Made by a program: the position numbers and the translations under genes
The notes under the pieces: generated by a model
Database searches by the model: none
The model's input: only the letters and a program-made list of their open reading frames with translations
What the model was told of the DNA's origin: nothing
Shown: positions 16,510 to 26,595 of the stretch, piece by piece
How the letters are laid out: each line of letters begins with the position of its first letter
How positions within the stretch are numbered: position 1 is the stretch's first letter
NCBI GenBank assembly: GCA_002734065.2
Contig: NVXU02000015.1
Coordinates: 1-64,000, forward strand
DNA length: 64,000 bases
DNA from: Fluviicola sp.
GTDB taxonomy: Bacteria; Bacteroidota; Bacteroidia; Flavobacteriales_D; Crocinitomicaceae
Direction of reading: 5' to 3'

Positions 16510-17844
16510 ATGGATCTAATGGAACCTCCAAGTTTTAAGTCAATGGACTTTATCGTCAGTGCTGGGTTTGACCAAACTGACCTCATTTTTATTCTCGTCT
16601 TAGGCGCTTTATTGTTATTGTCAGCATTAATTTCTGGTTCTGAAGCAGCATTTTTCTCTTTAAGTCCCATCGATAAAGAAAATCTCAAGCAAGATGACAG
16701 CAAAAAAGCCAATTACACCTCTAAACTTCTTGAAAAACCAAAAGAACTTTTAGCAACCATTCTAATTACAAATAACTTTGTAAATGTTGCCATCGTCATC
16801 ATTTCAAGTGCATTGCTCGGTAGATTGATGGGCTCTACTGAACTCAATGAAGCCTTGCGTTTTCTATTTGAAGCAGTCCTTATTACCTTCGTTTTGTTGA
16901 TTTTAGGCGAAGTTATTCCTAAAATTTACGCCACCAAAAACGCTCTTGGATTCAGTAAAATGATGGGACGTTTCTTGTTCTTTCTCAACAAAACCCCTCC
17001 AATATCTTGGATAAGAAAAGGACTTGTAGCCAGTTCCGGATTTATTCAACGAAGGTTCAAAAAACGAATGGTTGACATTTCTTCAGATGAATTGGAAGCT
17101 GCTTTAGCATTGACCAAAGAAACGGACGACGAAGACGAAGATCATAAAATTTTGGAAGGCATCGTCAACTTTGGAAAAACGGAGGTTAGACAAATAATGA
17201 AACCTCGTTTAGACGTGCATGCCATCGAGCAAAGCACCCCATTTAAAGAGGTAATGTCGAAAATACTGGAGTGTGGTCACTCAAGAATCCCCATTTACGA
17301 AGAAACATTTGATACAATAAAAGGTATTCTATTTATTAAGGATTTGCTTCCTTTTTTAGGAAACAATGAACCTGTTGACTGGTTGCGCTTGATTCGAGAG
17401 CCGTTTTTCGTTCCAGAGAACAAGAAAATCGACGACCTTTTGAAAGAATTTCAAGAGAAAAAGGTGCACATCGCACTTGTTGTTGATGAATATGGGGGTA
17501 CGAACGGAATCATTACCCTCGAGGACATTTTAGAGGAAATTGTAGGCGAAATTACCGACGAATTTGACAACGACAAGGTCATTTACACGAAAATCGATGA
17601 AAATTCCTACTTATTTGAAGGGAAAACGGCACTCATTGATTTTATTAAAGTTTTGCACATCGATGAAGAAGAATTTGACAGCAAGAATGCCGAAACACTT
17701 GGAGGTTTCATCATTGAAGAAGCAGGCAGAATCCCAATGAACAACGAATTCATTGAAGTTGGCAACTTGAAACTAATCGTAGAATCAAGCGATAAGCGAA
17801 AAATTAACATGGTTAAAGTCATTCGAAAAGAGAATATTTCATGA
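16510..17844 (+). CDS. gldE: Gliding motility-associated membrane protein GldE (CNNM/CBS/CorC)
   Basis: 444 residues. A DUF21/CNNM membrane domain (about 20-190, with LLLLSALISGSEAAFFSL and LILGEVIPKIYATKNA) is followed by paired CBS domains (about 205-335) and a CorC_HlyC transporter-associated domain. The family resembles magnesium/cobalt efflux proteins. In Flavobacterium gldE lies beside gldD, and high-copy gldE is reported to suppress gldB defects, as I recall. The start has two nearby Met codons; 16510 is kept. Its stop overlaps the gldD start by 4 bp. Confidence 0.9.
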   Translation: MDLMEPPSFKSMDFIVSAGFDQTDLIFILVLGALLLLSALISGSEAAFFSLSPIDKENLKQDDSKKANYTSKLLEKPKELLATILITNNFVNVAIVIISSALLGRLMGSTELNEALRFLFEAVLITFVLLILGEVIPKIYATKNALGFSKMMGRFLFFLNKTPPISWIRKGLVASSGFIQRRFKKRMVDISSDELEAALALTKETDDEDEDHKILEGIVNFGKTEVRQIMKPRLDVHAIEQSTPFKEVMSKILECGHSRIPIYEETFDTIKGILFIKDLLPFLGNNEPVDWLRLIREPFFVPENKKIDDLLKEFQEKKVHIALVVDEYGGTNGIITLEDILEEIVGEITDEFDNDKVIYTKIDENSYLFEGKTALIDFIKVLHIDEEEFDSKNAETLGGFIIEEAGRIPMNNEFIEVGNLKLIVESSDKRKINMVKVIRKENIS

Positions 17845-18407
17845 AAATAAGCATCCTATTAATAGTATTCCTCACATTTCTTTCTTGCAAAGAAAACATC
17901 ACAATACCCAAACCTCCCACCTACCTAAGGTTAGAGTTGCCAGAACATCAATATATCGATTATTCTGACGACTGTCCTTATATTCTACCTGTTTCAAAAA
18001 TGTTTGAAGTCAAGAAAGTAACGCGAGGCGAAGAGTTAACTTGCCATAAGGACATTGATTTAGGTCCATTAAACGGAATCATTAACTTCACTTACATCGA
18101 CATGGAAGAACCTTTATCGACTTATGTGAATTACGTAAATGATAAAATTGACGAGCACAAAGTAAAAGCAACGGCGATTAACGATTACAAAGTAATTCGA
18201 CCAGAAGACGACTTTTACTGTACTTTTTTCGCGTTAGAAGGCAATGTTGCATCTCCTTTTCAATTCTACATGACCGATTCTGTTGATAAATTTGCTTATG
18301 GCGTTGTTTATTTCAACTCAACTCCCAATTATGATTCTATCAGACCATCATTGGATTATTTGAAATTAGACCTGGATTACTTCATAGAGAATTTCCAATG
18401 GAAGTAA
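17841..18407 (+). CDS. gldD: Gliding motility lipoprotein GldD
   Basis: 188 residues with a lipoprotein signal (LIVFLTFLSC) and the family-typical segments PPTYLRLELPEH and CPYILPVSKMFEV, then the FYMTDSVDKFAYGVVYF strand near the C-terminus. GldD is required for gliding and type IX-dependent phenotypes in Flavobacterium johnsoniae; its molecular role is not known. It is translationally coupled to gldE (ATGA) and overlaps folK by 10 bp. Confidence 0.93.
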   Translation: MKISILLIVFLTFLSCKENITIPKPPTYLRLELPEHQYIDYSDDCPYILPVSKMFEVKKVTRGEELTCHKDIDLGPLNGIINFTYIDMEEPLSTYVNYVNDKIDEHKVKATAINDYKVIRPEDDFYCTFFALEGNVASPFQFYMTDSVDKFAYGVVYFNSTPNYDSIRPSLDYLKLDLDYFIENFQWK

Positions 18408-18916
18408 ACACCATCATTTTAAGTTTAGGGTCCGATTTAGGGGATAAAATCGCACATTTAGAGCAAGCCATCACTAAAATTCGAGAGAATATTGGAGAAA
18501 TCGTTTCCATTTCTTCCGTTTATGAGTCTGAGCCAGTTGGTTTTGTCTCTGACACCACTTTTTTCAATCTGTGCCTGATTGTTGACTCAACTTTAACAAA
18601 AGAAGAAATTCTTCCAGAATTGCAACGAATTGAGAAGGAAATAGGACGTAAAAAGAAAGAAAATCAACCGAATTACGAATCAAGAATCATTGATCTTGAT
18701 ATTATTTTCTTCAATGCAGAAATTATAAGAACTAAAGAATTATCCGTTCCGCATCTTCACTTTAGAGAACGTAAATTTGTGCTAATTCCACTTGTAGAAA
18801 TCGTTCCAGATTTTATAGACCCCATTTCTCACCTCAATTGTACTCAACTGCTCAAAAACTGCTCTGACAACTCCAAAGTGAGTAAAATAGAGTCTGATTT
18901 TCAGTTGAAAGAGTAA
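18398..18916 (+). CDS. folK: HPPK, folate biosynthesis kinase
   Basis: 172 residues. 2-amino-4-hydroxy-6-hydroxymethyldihydropteridine diphosphokinase transfers pyrophosphate from ATP to the pterin. Landmarks: ILSLGSDLGDKIAHL, VYESEPVGF, and the signature RIIDLDIIFF with the two Mg-binding Asp residues, then VPHLHFRERKFVLIPL. It is the last gene of the mutY-ssb-gldE-gldD run and starts inside gldD. Confidence 0.95.
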   Translation: MEVNTIILSLGSDLGDKIAHLEQAITKIRENIGEIVSISSVYESEPVGFVSDTTFFNLCLIVDSTLTKEEILPELQRIEKEIGRKKKENQPNYESRIIDLDIIFFNAEIIRTKELSVPHLHFRERKFVLIPLVEIVPDFIDPISHLNCTQLLKNCSDNSKVSKIESDFQLKE

Positions 18917-19000
18917 TTGCCTCACAAAATCCTCAATTAAATGACTTTTTTTACTTATAATTGCATTTGAAAATTGAAATAGATTATTATTTAACTTATT

Positions 19001-20698
19001 ATGAAAAAGCAAACCATTAAAGTTTTATCCCTTTTAGTAGTTTCAGGAGCATTGGCTACAGGATGTAAACTATTGAAAGATGTTGACTATGTAGCAACAC
19101 CAGACCCATTAGAAATGCACGGTGATTCAGTTCGCGTAAAAGTAGATATTACTTTTGGTGAAAAAGGAATTCACAAGAAAGCCGCAGCGGAGATTACTCC
19201 AATGTTAGGTTCTCACGCATTGAAACCAATCAGAGTTCAAGGAGAGAAAGCTACTGGTAACGGAGACGTTATTCAATATAAAGCTGGAGGTACAGTAACT
19301 TACACTGATGTTATCGCTTATTCTCCAGATATGGAGGTTGCTGATTTAAACGTCACTGGTAAAATCTTTAAAGGAACAAAAGAGAAAGGTGAAATTCCAG
19401 AAACGAAAATTGCTGATGCAACGATCATCACTCCTTTATTAGTAAATAAAGATTTCAAAGTAATTCTTGCAAAAGATGCTTTTGAAAGAGTAACAGAAGA
19501 AACTTTTTCTGCGACTATCAATTATGCAAAAGGAAAGTCTGATGTTAAGTCTTCTGAATTGAAAGAAGATGATATCAAAGCATACGAGGCATTCTTAAAC
19601 AATGCACAAACTGATGCAAAGGTAGCAATCAAGTCTATCAACATTACAGGTTTTGCATCTCCAGAGGGTGAAGAAGATAAAAACAACACTTTATCTACGG
19701 ACAGAGCAAACTCAAGCAAGGAAGCATCTGTAAAAGTTGCTAAGAAAGCAGAAAACGAAGGAGCTCAAGGTGAGATTTACACGGCAACAGGTTCTGGTGA
19801 AGATTATGCTGGTTTTAAAGTAGCTTTGTCTGCTGATACTGAAATGAACGAAGACGATAAGAGTTTAGTTCTTAGAGTTTTGGAAACTATCACTAACTCT
19901 GCAGAGCGCGAGCAAGCAATGAGAGATATGGGTAAAACTTTTAGTTACTTAGATAAGAACATCTTCCCAGCATTGAGAAGAGCAGAAATGGTTATCGTTT
20001 ATGACCAAACTGGTTTCTCTGATGAAGAGTTAGTTGCACTTTCTACTTCTAACCCTGATACATTAACTGTTGAAGAGTTATTATTCACAGCTGCATTATC
20101 TACTGATTTGAACGAGCAATTAAGAGTTTACATGATTGCTGAAGAAAAATTCCCTGAGGATTACAGAACAGCAAACAATGTTGGAGCTGTATTGTACAAG
20201 CAAAACAAAACTGCTGAAGCAAAAGCGAAATTTGAAAAAGCAAATGGAATCCAAGACAATCCTATTTCTAAGAACAACTTAGGAGCAATTGCAGGATTAG
20301 ATGGTGACAGAACAAAAGCAATGGAGTTATTTGACCAAGCAAACGGTGAAGGGCCAGAAGTTAATTACAACAAAGGTATTTTGAATATCCTAGATGGTGA
20401 TTATGCTGATGCTGTTTCTAACTTAGGTTCTGATGCTTCTTTTAACAAAGCATTGGCTGAGTTATTAAACGGTTCTGCTTCTTCTGTTGCTGGAACGATT
20501 GACGGTTCTGATGATGCAGAGACTGCACAAGGATACTACTTAAAAGCTGTTGCTGCGGCAAACCAAGATGATTTACAAGGAATTGTAAGTAACTTGAAAA
20601 GCTGTTTTGCAAAAGATGGTTCTTACAAAGCGAAAGCGAAGAAAGACAGAGAGTTTATCAAATACATGGAAAACGCTTCTTTTACAGCATTGATGTAA
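19001..20698 (+). CDS. OmpA-like/TPR lipoprotein
   Basis: 565 residues. A lipoprotein signal with LATGC is followed by a beta-rich N-terminal half. A region at about 205-290 has ITGFASPEG, then LSTDRANSS, resembling OmpA-like peptidoglycan-binding domains. C-terminal TPR helices span about 390-560 (ANNVGAVLYKQNKTAEAKAKFEKA and similar). It probably sits in the outer membrane facing peptidoglycan. The combination is common in Bacteroidota but unnamed. Codon use is notably uniform and T/A-ending, which fits high expression. It is monocistronic with a strong terminator downstream. Confidence 0.72.
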   Translation: MKKQTIKVLSLLVVSGALATGCKLLKDVDYVATPDPLEMHGDSVRVKVDITFGEKGIHKKAAAEITPMLGSHALKPIRVQGEKATGNGDVIQYKAGGTVTYTDVIAYSPDMEVADLNVTGKIFKGTKEKGEIPETKIADATIITPLLVNKDFKVILAKDAFERVTEETFSATINYAKGKSDVKSSELKEDDIKAYEAFLNNAQTDAKVAIKSINITGFASPEGEEDKNNTLSTDRANSSKEASVKVAKKAENEGAQGEIYTATGSGEDYAGFKVALSADTEMNEDDKSLVLRVLETITNSAEREQAMRDMGKTFSYLDKNIFPALRRAEMVIVYDQTGFSDEELVALSTSNPDTLTVEELLFTAALSTDLNEQLRVYMIAEEKFPEDYRTANNVGAVLYKQNKTAEAKAKFEKANGIQDNPISKNNLGAIAGLDGDRTKAMELFDQANGEGPEVNYNKGILNILDGDYADAVSNLGSDASFNKALAELLNGSASSVAGTIDGSDDAETAQGYYLKAVAAANQDDLQGIVSNLKSCFAKDGSYKAKAKKDREFIKYMENASFTALM

Positions 20699-20720
20699 TA
20701 TCAATAATAAATCTATTAAA

Positions 20721-20751
20721 AAAAGCTCGACCTTATGGTCGGGCTTTTTTT
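20721..20751 (+). terminator. Terminator of the OmpA/TPR lipoprotein gene
   Basis: AAGCTCGACC pairs with GGTCGGGCTT (one G-U pair) around the loop TTAT, followed by a T run. It lies about 23 bp after the stop codon. Confidence 0.9.
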
Positions 20752-20873
20752 ATGAACAAATTTGACGATTATCATTCAGTCACCCTCAATAAAACTTAAA
20801 CGTTTTAGTATTAACCTTAACTGATTTAGTAAGTTTCAATAAGTAGGTTTTTGTCCTCAATTGTGTATAAAAC

Positions 20874-20910
20874 AGGCATTAACTATTTGGTAAACAGCAA
20901 GGAAATGCCT
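20874..20910 (+). other. Hairpin in the leader of the lamin-tail-like gene
   Basis: AGGCATT and AATGCCT form a 7-bp stem around 23 bases and are followed by ATTTTTAG, 90 bp upstream of the next gene. It could be a weak terminator or a leader structure. A short palindrome TTAGTTNAACTAA-like sequence (TTAGTTAAACTAA) lies at about 20978. The rest of the 304-bp spacer shows nothing I can name. Confidence 0.3.
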
Positions 20911-21002
20911 ATTTTTAGTAAAATTAATAATAAAGGACAGGCTACTATTGTATTTTTTGCCCGTCTTTTAATAAACTTAGTTAAACTAAACTACAAAGTA
21001 CC

Positions 21003-23432
21003 ATGTTTAAATTTTACAGAATAATTGCAATTCTTTTGTTCCTAGGAACCAATTTTATGGTTCAGGCTCAGCCATGGATAAACGAAATACATTATGACAA
21101 CAATGGTGGTGATGTTGGAGAAGGTATAGAAATCGCTGGAGCAGCAGGTACAGACCTTAGTTGTCTTTCTATTGTTTTATACAATGGGAACACAGGTAAT
21201 TCTTACAGTACAACTGCACTTTCAGGAATCATTCCAGATGAAGGCTGTGGATACGGTGCCATTTGGTTTGCAATAGCTAATATGCAAAATGGAGGTTCTG
21301 ATGGTCTTGCTTTAGTATATATCAATAATGGCTTTGCATGTCCATTAGCGACAACAGTCATACAATTTTTGTCCTATGAAGGAACACTGACGGCAGCTAA
21401 TGGTCCTGCAGCAGGACAGCTATCAGTAGATATTGGTGTTGCTGAAACTGGTTCAACACCTATTGGTCAATCATTACAACTTACAGGCGCAGGAAATAAT
21501 TATGCTGCGTTTACTTGGTCAACCCCAAGTGCTGCTTCAACGGGTTCTTTAAACACAGCAGCTGGACAATCAATTACTCCATGCGGAGGAAACTCTGTAA
21601 CAACAGGAGCTTTAACTGGTGCGCCTTTTACTGCAGATTGCGGTACTGGAACAGGAACAAATGGTTCTGTAGCTTTTACATCTACTGGTACTTTTAATGC
21701 TCCTAACATTTATGTTGTTCAATTGTCAGATGCTACTGGTAGTTTTGCTTCACCAGTCGTTATTGGAAATCTAGCCTCAACTGCTAACGCTGGTAATATC
21801 CCATTTACTATTCCATCAGCGACTGTAAGTGGTGCAGGCTATTTAATAAGAATAGTTGCTACTGACCCTGCTGTAGTAGGTTCTTCAACAGCACCTTTCA
21901 CAATAACGCAAACAAATCCTTGTTCTATCACAACAGGAGCTGTTGCAACGACGCCTTTTGCTGTTAACTGTACAACAAGTACAACTGCTGCCGGAACTGT
22001 CGCATTCACTTCTACAGGTGTTTTTAACCCAGGAAATGTTTATACAGTTGAACTGTCGGACGAAACAGGAAGTTTCATTGCACCTACAGTTATAGGAACA
22101 TTAGCATCTACTGCAAATGCAGGAAGTATTAATATTACCATTCCGTTCACCGTAAATACGGGAGCGGCTTATGTTGTTCGTGTTATTTCTTCTGACCCAG
22201 CAATTACTGGCTCAACAAGTGCAGCATTTACAATAACACAGATGGCGCAATGTTTACCATCCATACCTAATACAAGCGGGCTGATTATTAATGAGTTTTC
22301 CAATGGGTCTACTGGGGCTCAAGAATATTATGAGTTTGTCGTCGCTGGAGAATGTGGCGCATTGGTCGATATTAGAGGTTTTATTTTGGATGATAATAAT
22401 GGAACGTTTTCTACAAACTTCCCTCTAACAGGATCAGGTGTAGCATCTGGACATTTTAGATTTTCAGCTGCTGCTCAATGGGCCGCTATACCTGTTGGTT
22501 CGTTAATTGTTGTTTACAACGCATGCGATAGAAATCCATCTCTTCCTGCAGATGACCCATCAGATTTAATTATTGTTGATTCATTATACGTAGTTCCACA
22601 CACAAGCCCTCTTTTTGAATCTTGTGGAACAAGACCAGCTGCTCCTACGGATTCTACGTATGCTCCTTGTACCTACGCAACTGCCGCAGCTTGCCCTGCT
22701 TTTAGTTGGGGGCCTTTAGGTTTGCGAAATGCAGGTGATGCCATTCAGGTGCGTTCTCCAAATGGAGCTTACTTTCATGGAATTTCTTATGGCAATGCAA
22801 CAATATCAGGTGGACCAGATAATACAAAGTTATTTACAACTAACGGAAGTGGCTTAGTCGGTTGGTTTACAACTGGAGATTTTAGAAATATCGCACAATG
22901 GCAAAGCGGTCCTGCTCCTGCTAACGAGACACCTGGTCTCCCAAATGATGCAGCAAATCTTCTTTGGTTAAGAGCAATGAGAGATACAGTCTCTGCCAAT
23001 TGCCCTATTGTTGTGTTACCCGTAGAACTCTCATCATTCTCAGGCAGAAACACCAAAAAAGGTAACCTAATTATGTGGTCAACAGATTCTGAGCGTGATG
23101 CTTCTCACTTTATCATTGAAAGAAGTACAGATGCTAAGAATTGGGAAAACATTCATTATGAGAATGCTGTTGGAAATAGTACGAATACAATGAATTATTC
23201 ATTTGTAGATGATTCTTACGATAGAAGTATTAATTACTACAGATTGAACCAATTCGATATCGACGGTGCCAACACTTTGTATAATAGATACATCTATATC
23301 GATAATTCTAAATTAAGTAATAACAATGTTGTTAGAATTGTGAACGTACTCGGTCAAGATATCAGTGCTGACACTCCAGGGATTCAAATACATGTATTTG
23401 AAGACGGATCAAGTAAGAAATTCTACAAGTAG
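21003..23432 (+). CDS. Secreted lamin-tail-like T9SS cargo protein
   Basis: 809 residues. A signal peptide (about 1-22) is followed by a lamin-tail-like domain opening WINEIHYDNNGGDVGEGIEI. Two tandem repeat domains (about 200-310 and 310-415) share VAFTSTG, LSD-TGSF, TVIGTLASTANAG and VRVISSDPA motifs. A second lamin-tail-like domain (about 425-660, LIINEFSNGSTGAQEYYEF) follows. The stretch LPVELSSFSG then WSTDSERDASHFIIERS is the usual region before T9SS sorting tails. The end NVLGQDI then IHVFEDGSSKKF is a short variant of the type A tail. It is probably exported by the type IX system; no enzymatic motif was found. Confidence 0.82.
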   Translation: MFKFYRIIAILLFLGTNFMVQAQPWINEIHYDNNGGDVGEGIEIAGAAGTDLSCLSIVLYNGNTGNSYSTTALSGIIPDEGCGYGAIWFAIANMQNGGSDGLALVYINNGFACPLATTVIQFLSYEGTLTAANGPAAGQLSVDIGVAETGSTPIGQSLQLTGAGNNYAAFTWSTPSAASTGSLNTAAGQSITPCGGNSVTTGALTGAPFTADCGTGTGTNGSVAFTSTGTFNAPNIYVVQLSDATGSFASPVVIGNLASTANAGNIPFTIPSATVSGAGYLIRIVATDPAVVGSSTAPFTITQTNPCSITTGAVATTPFAVNCTTSTTAAGTVAFTSTGVFNPGNVYTVELSDETGSFIAPTVIGTLASTANAGSINITIPFTVNTGAAYVVRVISSDPAITGSTSAAFTITQMAQCLPSIPNTSGLIINEFSNGSTGAQEYYEFVVAGECGALVDIRGFILDDNNGTFSTNFPLTGSGVASGHFRFSAAAQWAAIPVGSLIVVYNACDRNPSLPADDPSDLIIVDSLYVVPHTSPLFESCGTRPAAPTDSTYAPCTYATAAACPAFSWGPLGLRNAGDAIQVRSPNGAYFHGISYGNATISGGPDNTKLFTTNGSGLVGWFTTGDFRNIAQWQSGPAPANETPGLPNDAANLLWLRAMRDTVSANCPIVVLPVELSSFSGRNTKKGNLIMWSTDSERDASHFIIERSTDAKNWENIHYENAVGNSTNTMNYSFVDDSYDRSINYYRLNQFDIDGANTLYNRYIYIDNSKLSNNNVVRIVNVLGQDISADTPGIQIHVFEDGSSKKFYK

Positions 23433-23453
23433 TAGAAAACAAATTACACGCTA

Positions 23454-23484
23454 AAAAAGACCTTGTTTTTCAAGGTCTTTTTTT
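23454..23484. terminator. Bidirectional terminator between convergent genes
   Basis: AAAAAGACCTTG and its exact complement flank a five-T loop, with T residues on the plus side and the A/T arms serving the minus side. The stop codon of the minus-strand glycosyltransferase lies inside the hairpin. Confidence 0.9.
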
Positions 23485-24384
23485 ATGCAAACTACTCAAG
23501 TAAATTTGCTCAAGCTGACCCTTAGTTGGGGTTAATTCAGAATCGCACTTCAAAAAATGGAGGTCCATAATAGTAGAATAACCCGAGCGTGATATGATTT
23601 TTTTTGCTTTCAATAATTCTGAATCCTGTGTTTTCCAATTGCTTGCAATTCTCTCTACACCAACAGGAATAGACACTCCAGAAGGTGCTATTACTTTCGT
23701 TTTCTCCGATTGCTCATCCAGAAACTGCTCATTTACAAACTGTTGCGCATAAATTAATGGGCCTGAAGCAACAATAATAGTACCTCCAGTTTTTTCTACA
23801 GAATCACAACTCATAAACCGAGAATAAGGACCGATGTATTCGCAATCCAATCCTTTAATATTCTTCGATAACTTCCCTGCAAGTCGATTGTCTTCAAAAT
23901 CCAAAATCCAAATTTCAGAAAATTTTCGTAGCAAGTTCACGTGTAATTTTTGTGCAGCAAATTGATACCATTTTACGGGTAGATTGAGCTGATGCGTTAT
24001 AAAAACAGAATCAACGACAGTACTTATAAATCCATAACGATGATCCGAAAGAACAAGGTCAATTTGATGTTCAATGATGTATTTCTCCACCTCTTTCTGT
24101 TCTTTTCGCATTCTAGCGGAAAGATTTTTAGAAGATTTTAATAAATCAGTTGCGAAATTTCCTCTTCCTTTAAATAGAAAAGGGTAGCCATCATGTGCAA
24201 TGAATTGAATTTCTGAGAAATACTGACTGAAAATGTCCTTTTGAACCTCATCGCACGCAATAACCACTGTATTCTCTTGCTCAATTAATTGTTGAATCAA
24301 CCCAATACTACGTGAAACATGCCCGATGCCCCAGTTGAGGACGGAGATTAGAATTCGTTTATTTTTTATTTCTTGAGGCAACAT
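23470..24384 (-). CDS. MurG-like glycosyltransferase
   Basis: 304 residues from MLPQEIKNKRILISVLNW at 24384; the track ORF adds 34 unrelated residues that overlap dispersed-repeat DNA (TTTCGACAAGCTCAATAC). The GT-B pattern is visible: ILISVLNWGIGHVSRSIGL at the N-terminus (glycine-rich donor loop) and IIVASGPL plus IISRSGYSTIMDL at the C-terminus, as in GT28/MurG-like enzymes. The acceptor is unknown. It is convergent with the preceding secreted protein gene. Confidence 0.75.
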   Translation of the reverse strand: MLPQEIKNKRILISVLNWGIGHVSRSIGLIQQLIEQENTVVIACDEVQKDIFSQYFSEIQFIAHDGYPFLFKGRGNFATDLLKSSKNLSARMRKEQKEVEKYIIEHQIDLVLSDHRYGFISTVVDSVFITHQLNLPVKWYQFAAQKLHVNLLRKFSEIWILDFEDNRLAGKLSKNIKGLDCEYIGPYSRFMSCDSVEKTGGTIIVASGPLIYAQQFVNEQFLDEQSEKTKVIAPSGVSIPVGVERIASNWKTQDSELLKAKKIISRSGYSTIMDLHFLKCDSELTPTKGQLEQIYLSSLHKKRP

Positions 24385-24532
24385 TCTTGGTAAAGATAGT
24401 AATGGAGAATGAAAAAATGAACATTTCGACAAGCTCAATACAAGAATGAAAGATGAAAAATGAAAAAAAATGATTCTCAATCCCAACTTTACTTCTATCT
24501 TTAACGTTATATAAGAACGAATACATTATTTT

Positions 24533-25201
24533 ATGTTTGACAACAACGAATTTAAGAAATACGCTACAAAGCATTTGGGCATAAGTAGTATGCACATGGA
24601 GCATTACATCGATTCTTCATTGACTCCTTATATCATTGAGGAACGTCAGATGAACATGACGCAAATGGATGTTTTTTCTCGATTAATGATGGATAGAATC
24701 ATCTTTTTAGGGACTGGAATCAATGATCAAGTAGCGAATATTATCAATGCGCAGTTATTATTTTTAGAATCTGTAGATGCAAAAAAAGACATTCAGATTT
24801 ATTTGAATTCTCCTGGAGGGTCTGTTTATGCAGGACTAGGGATTTATGATACGATGCAATACATCGCGCCAGACGTAGCAACAATTTGCACAGGAATGGC
24901 CGCTTCAATGGGAGCTGTTTTATTGTGTGCGGGAGCTGAAGGAAAACGTTCTGCATTGAAGCATGCTCGAGTGATGATTCACCAACCAATGGGCGGAGCA
25001 CAAGGTCAAGCATCTGATATTGAAATTACGGCAAGAGAAATTCAAAAATTAAAGAAGGAGTTGTACGATATTATTGCAACTCATTCTAAACAAGATTACG
25101 ATAAAGTATGGGCAGATTCTGATAGAGATTATTGGATGACATCTAGTGAAGCAAAGGAGTACGGAATGGTTGACGAAGTTTTACTTCGCAACAAAAAGTA
25201 A
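24533..25201 (+). CDS. clpP: ATP-dependent Clp protease proteolytic subunit
   Basis: 222 residues. The Ser-His-Asp catalytic machinery is visible: Ser in GMAASMGAVLL, His in MIHQPMGGAQG, then the Asp in DSDRDYWMTSSEA region. The N-terminal extension before YIIEERQMN is usual in this phylum and is probably processed. It assembles into tetradecamers that degrade proteins unfolded by ClpX. It lies just upstream of clpX but a hairpin separates the two. Confidence 0.97.
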   Translation: MFDNNEFKKYATKHLGISSMHMEHYIDSSLTPYIIEERQMNMTQMDVFSRLMMDRIIFLGTGINDQVANIINAQLLFLESVDAKKDIQIYLNSPGGSVYAGLGIYDTMQYIAPDVATICTGMAASMGAVLLCAGAEGKRSALKHARVMIHQPMGGAQGQASDIEITAREIQKLKKELYDIIATHSKQDYDKVWADSDRDYWMTSSEAKEYGMVDEVLLRNKK

Positions 25202-25224
25202 GTTACCTTTGCAAATAAGAATTT

Positions 25225-25262
25225 AGCCCTTTATCTGAAGTAATTCGGGTAAGGGCTTTTTT
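25225..25262 (+). terminator. Hairpin/terminator between clpP and clpX
   Basis: AGCCCTT and AAGGGCT pair around about 19 bases, followed by six T residues. It may attenuate or partly stop transcription so that clpX is expressed below clpP. Confidence 0.65.
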
Positions 25263-25273
25263 ATCAAACGATT

Positions 25274-26497
25274 ATGGCAAATAAGGAAGAAACAGGTTGT
25301 TCATTTTGTGGCAAACCAAGAGAGGAAGTAGGAATGTTGATTGCAGGTGTCTCAGGACATATCTGTGAAAGTTGCGTTTCTCAAGCGCATACGATAGTTG
25401 CAGAAGAAGAAATTCAAGACACAAAAGAAGAGCAAGAGTTAACGGTTCTCAAACCAGCGGAAATAAAAAGTCGCTTGGATGAATACGTTATTGGGCAAGA
25501 TGATGCCAAAAAGGTACTTTCTGTCGCAGTTTACAACCATTACAAGCGACTGAATCACAAGGTTCAGAAAGACGAGGTGGAAATCGAGAAATCGAATGTC
25601 ATCATGGTCGGGCGAACAGGTACGGGAAAAACATTGCTGGCAAAAACCATTGCGAAGATGCTCAATGTTCCGTTTTGCATTGCCGATGCTACCGTTTTAA
25701 CTGAAGCTGGTTATGTGGGCGAAGATGTAGAAAGTATTCTTTCTCGTTTATTACAAGCCGCTGATTTTAACACGAATGCTGCACAAAAAGGCATCGTTTT
25801 CGTTGATGAAATTGATAAAATTGCTCGAAAAAGTGACAATCCTTCTATTACACGAGATGTTTCTGGAGAAGGAGTTCAACAAGCTTTACTAAAATTATTG
25901 GAAGGTGCCGTTGTTTCTGTTCCACCACAAGGAGGTCGCAAGCACCCTGAGCAAAAAATGATTCAGATTGACACGAAGGATATTCTCTTTATTTGCGGAG
26001 GTGCCTTTGATGGTATCGAGAGAATCATTGCGAATCGTGTAAGTCGCCAGACAATTGGTTTTTCGAGCAACGATGAAGAGGCAATTGACAAAGAAACTTT
26101 GCTAAAATACATCAACCCGACGGACATTAAGACTTTTGGATTAATTCCAGAATTAATTGGTCGTTTTCCTGTGTTGACTTACTTAGAACCGTTGAGCAAT
26201 GATGCTTTGCGAAGAATTCTGACAGAACCTAAAAACGCTTTGATTAAGCAATATGTTCGTTTATTCGAATTAGACGGTGTTGACCTTAAATTTGACGCTG
26301 ATGTTCTTGATTTTATTGTTGAAAAAGCAGTAGATTTCAAACTCGGCGCAAGAGGCTTACGTTCAATTTGCGAAGCGATTCTCAACGATGCCATGTTTGA
26401 GATTCCATCTTCTGACGAGAAAAAATTTAGAGTAAGTCTAGATTATGCACAAGCGAAATTCTCAAAGAGTAAAATGGCGAAGTTAAGAGTGGCGTAA
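25274..26497 (+). CDS. clpX: ATP-dependent Clp protease ATPase subunit ClpX
   Basis: 407 residues. The N-terminal zinc-binding domain uses [11 protein letters not shown] and then CESC. The AAA+ core has Walker [14 protein letters not shown], Walker [14 protein letters not shown], the pore loop GYVGED and the arginine-finger region ELIGRFPVL, with the C-terminal small domain at about 300-407. The IGF-type loop for ClpP docking is at QTIGFSSND. It unfolds substrates and feeds ClpP, encoded 72 bp upstream. Confidence 0.97.
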   Translation: MANKEETGCSFCGKPREEVGMLIAGVSGHICESCVSQAHTIVAEEEIQDTKEEQELTVLKPAEIKSRLDEYVIGQDDAKKVLSVAVYNHYKRLNHKVQKDEVEIEKSNVIMVGRTGTGKTLLAKTIAKMLNVPFCIADATVLTEAGYVGEDVESILSRLLQAADFNTNAAQKGIVFVDEIDKIARKSDNPSITRDVSGEGVQQALLKLLEGAVVSVPPQGGRKHPEQKMIQIDTKDILFICGGAFDGIERIIANRVSRQTIGFSSNDEEAIDKETLLKYINPTDIKTFGLIPELIGRFPVLTYLEPLSNDALRRILTEPKNALIKQYVRLFELDGVDLKFDADVLDFIVEKAVDFKLGARGLRSICEAILNDAMFEIPSSDEKKFRVSLDYAQAKFSKSKMAKLRVA

Positions 26498-26595
26498 TAA
26501 TTATTAATTGGCAATTATCAATTACTAATTTTTTTCACCTTCACTCTTCGTAATCTTTTTGCGCCGAGAACGATTACAACTACTCTGAGATTGCC

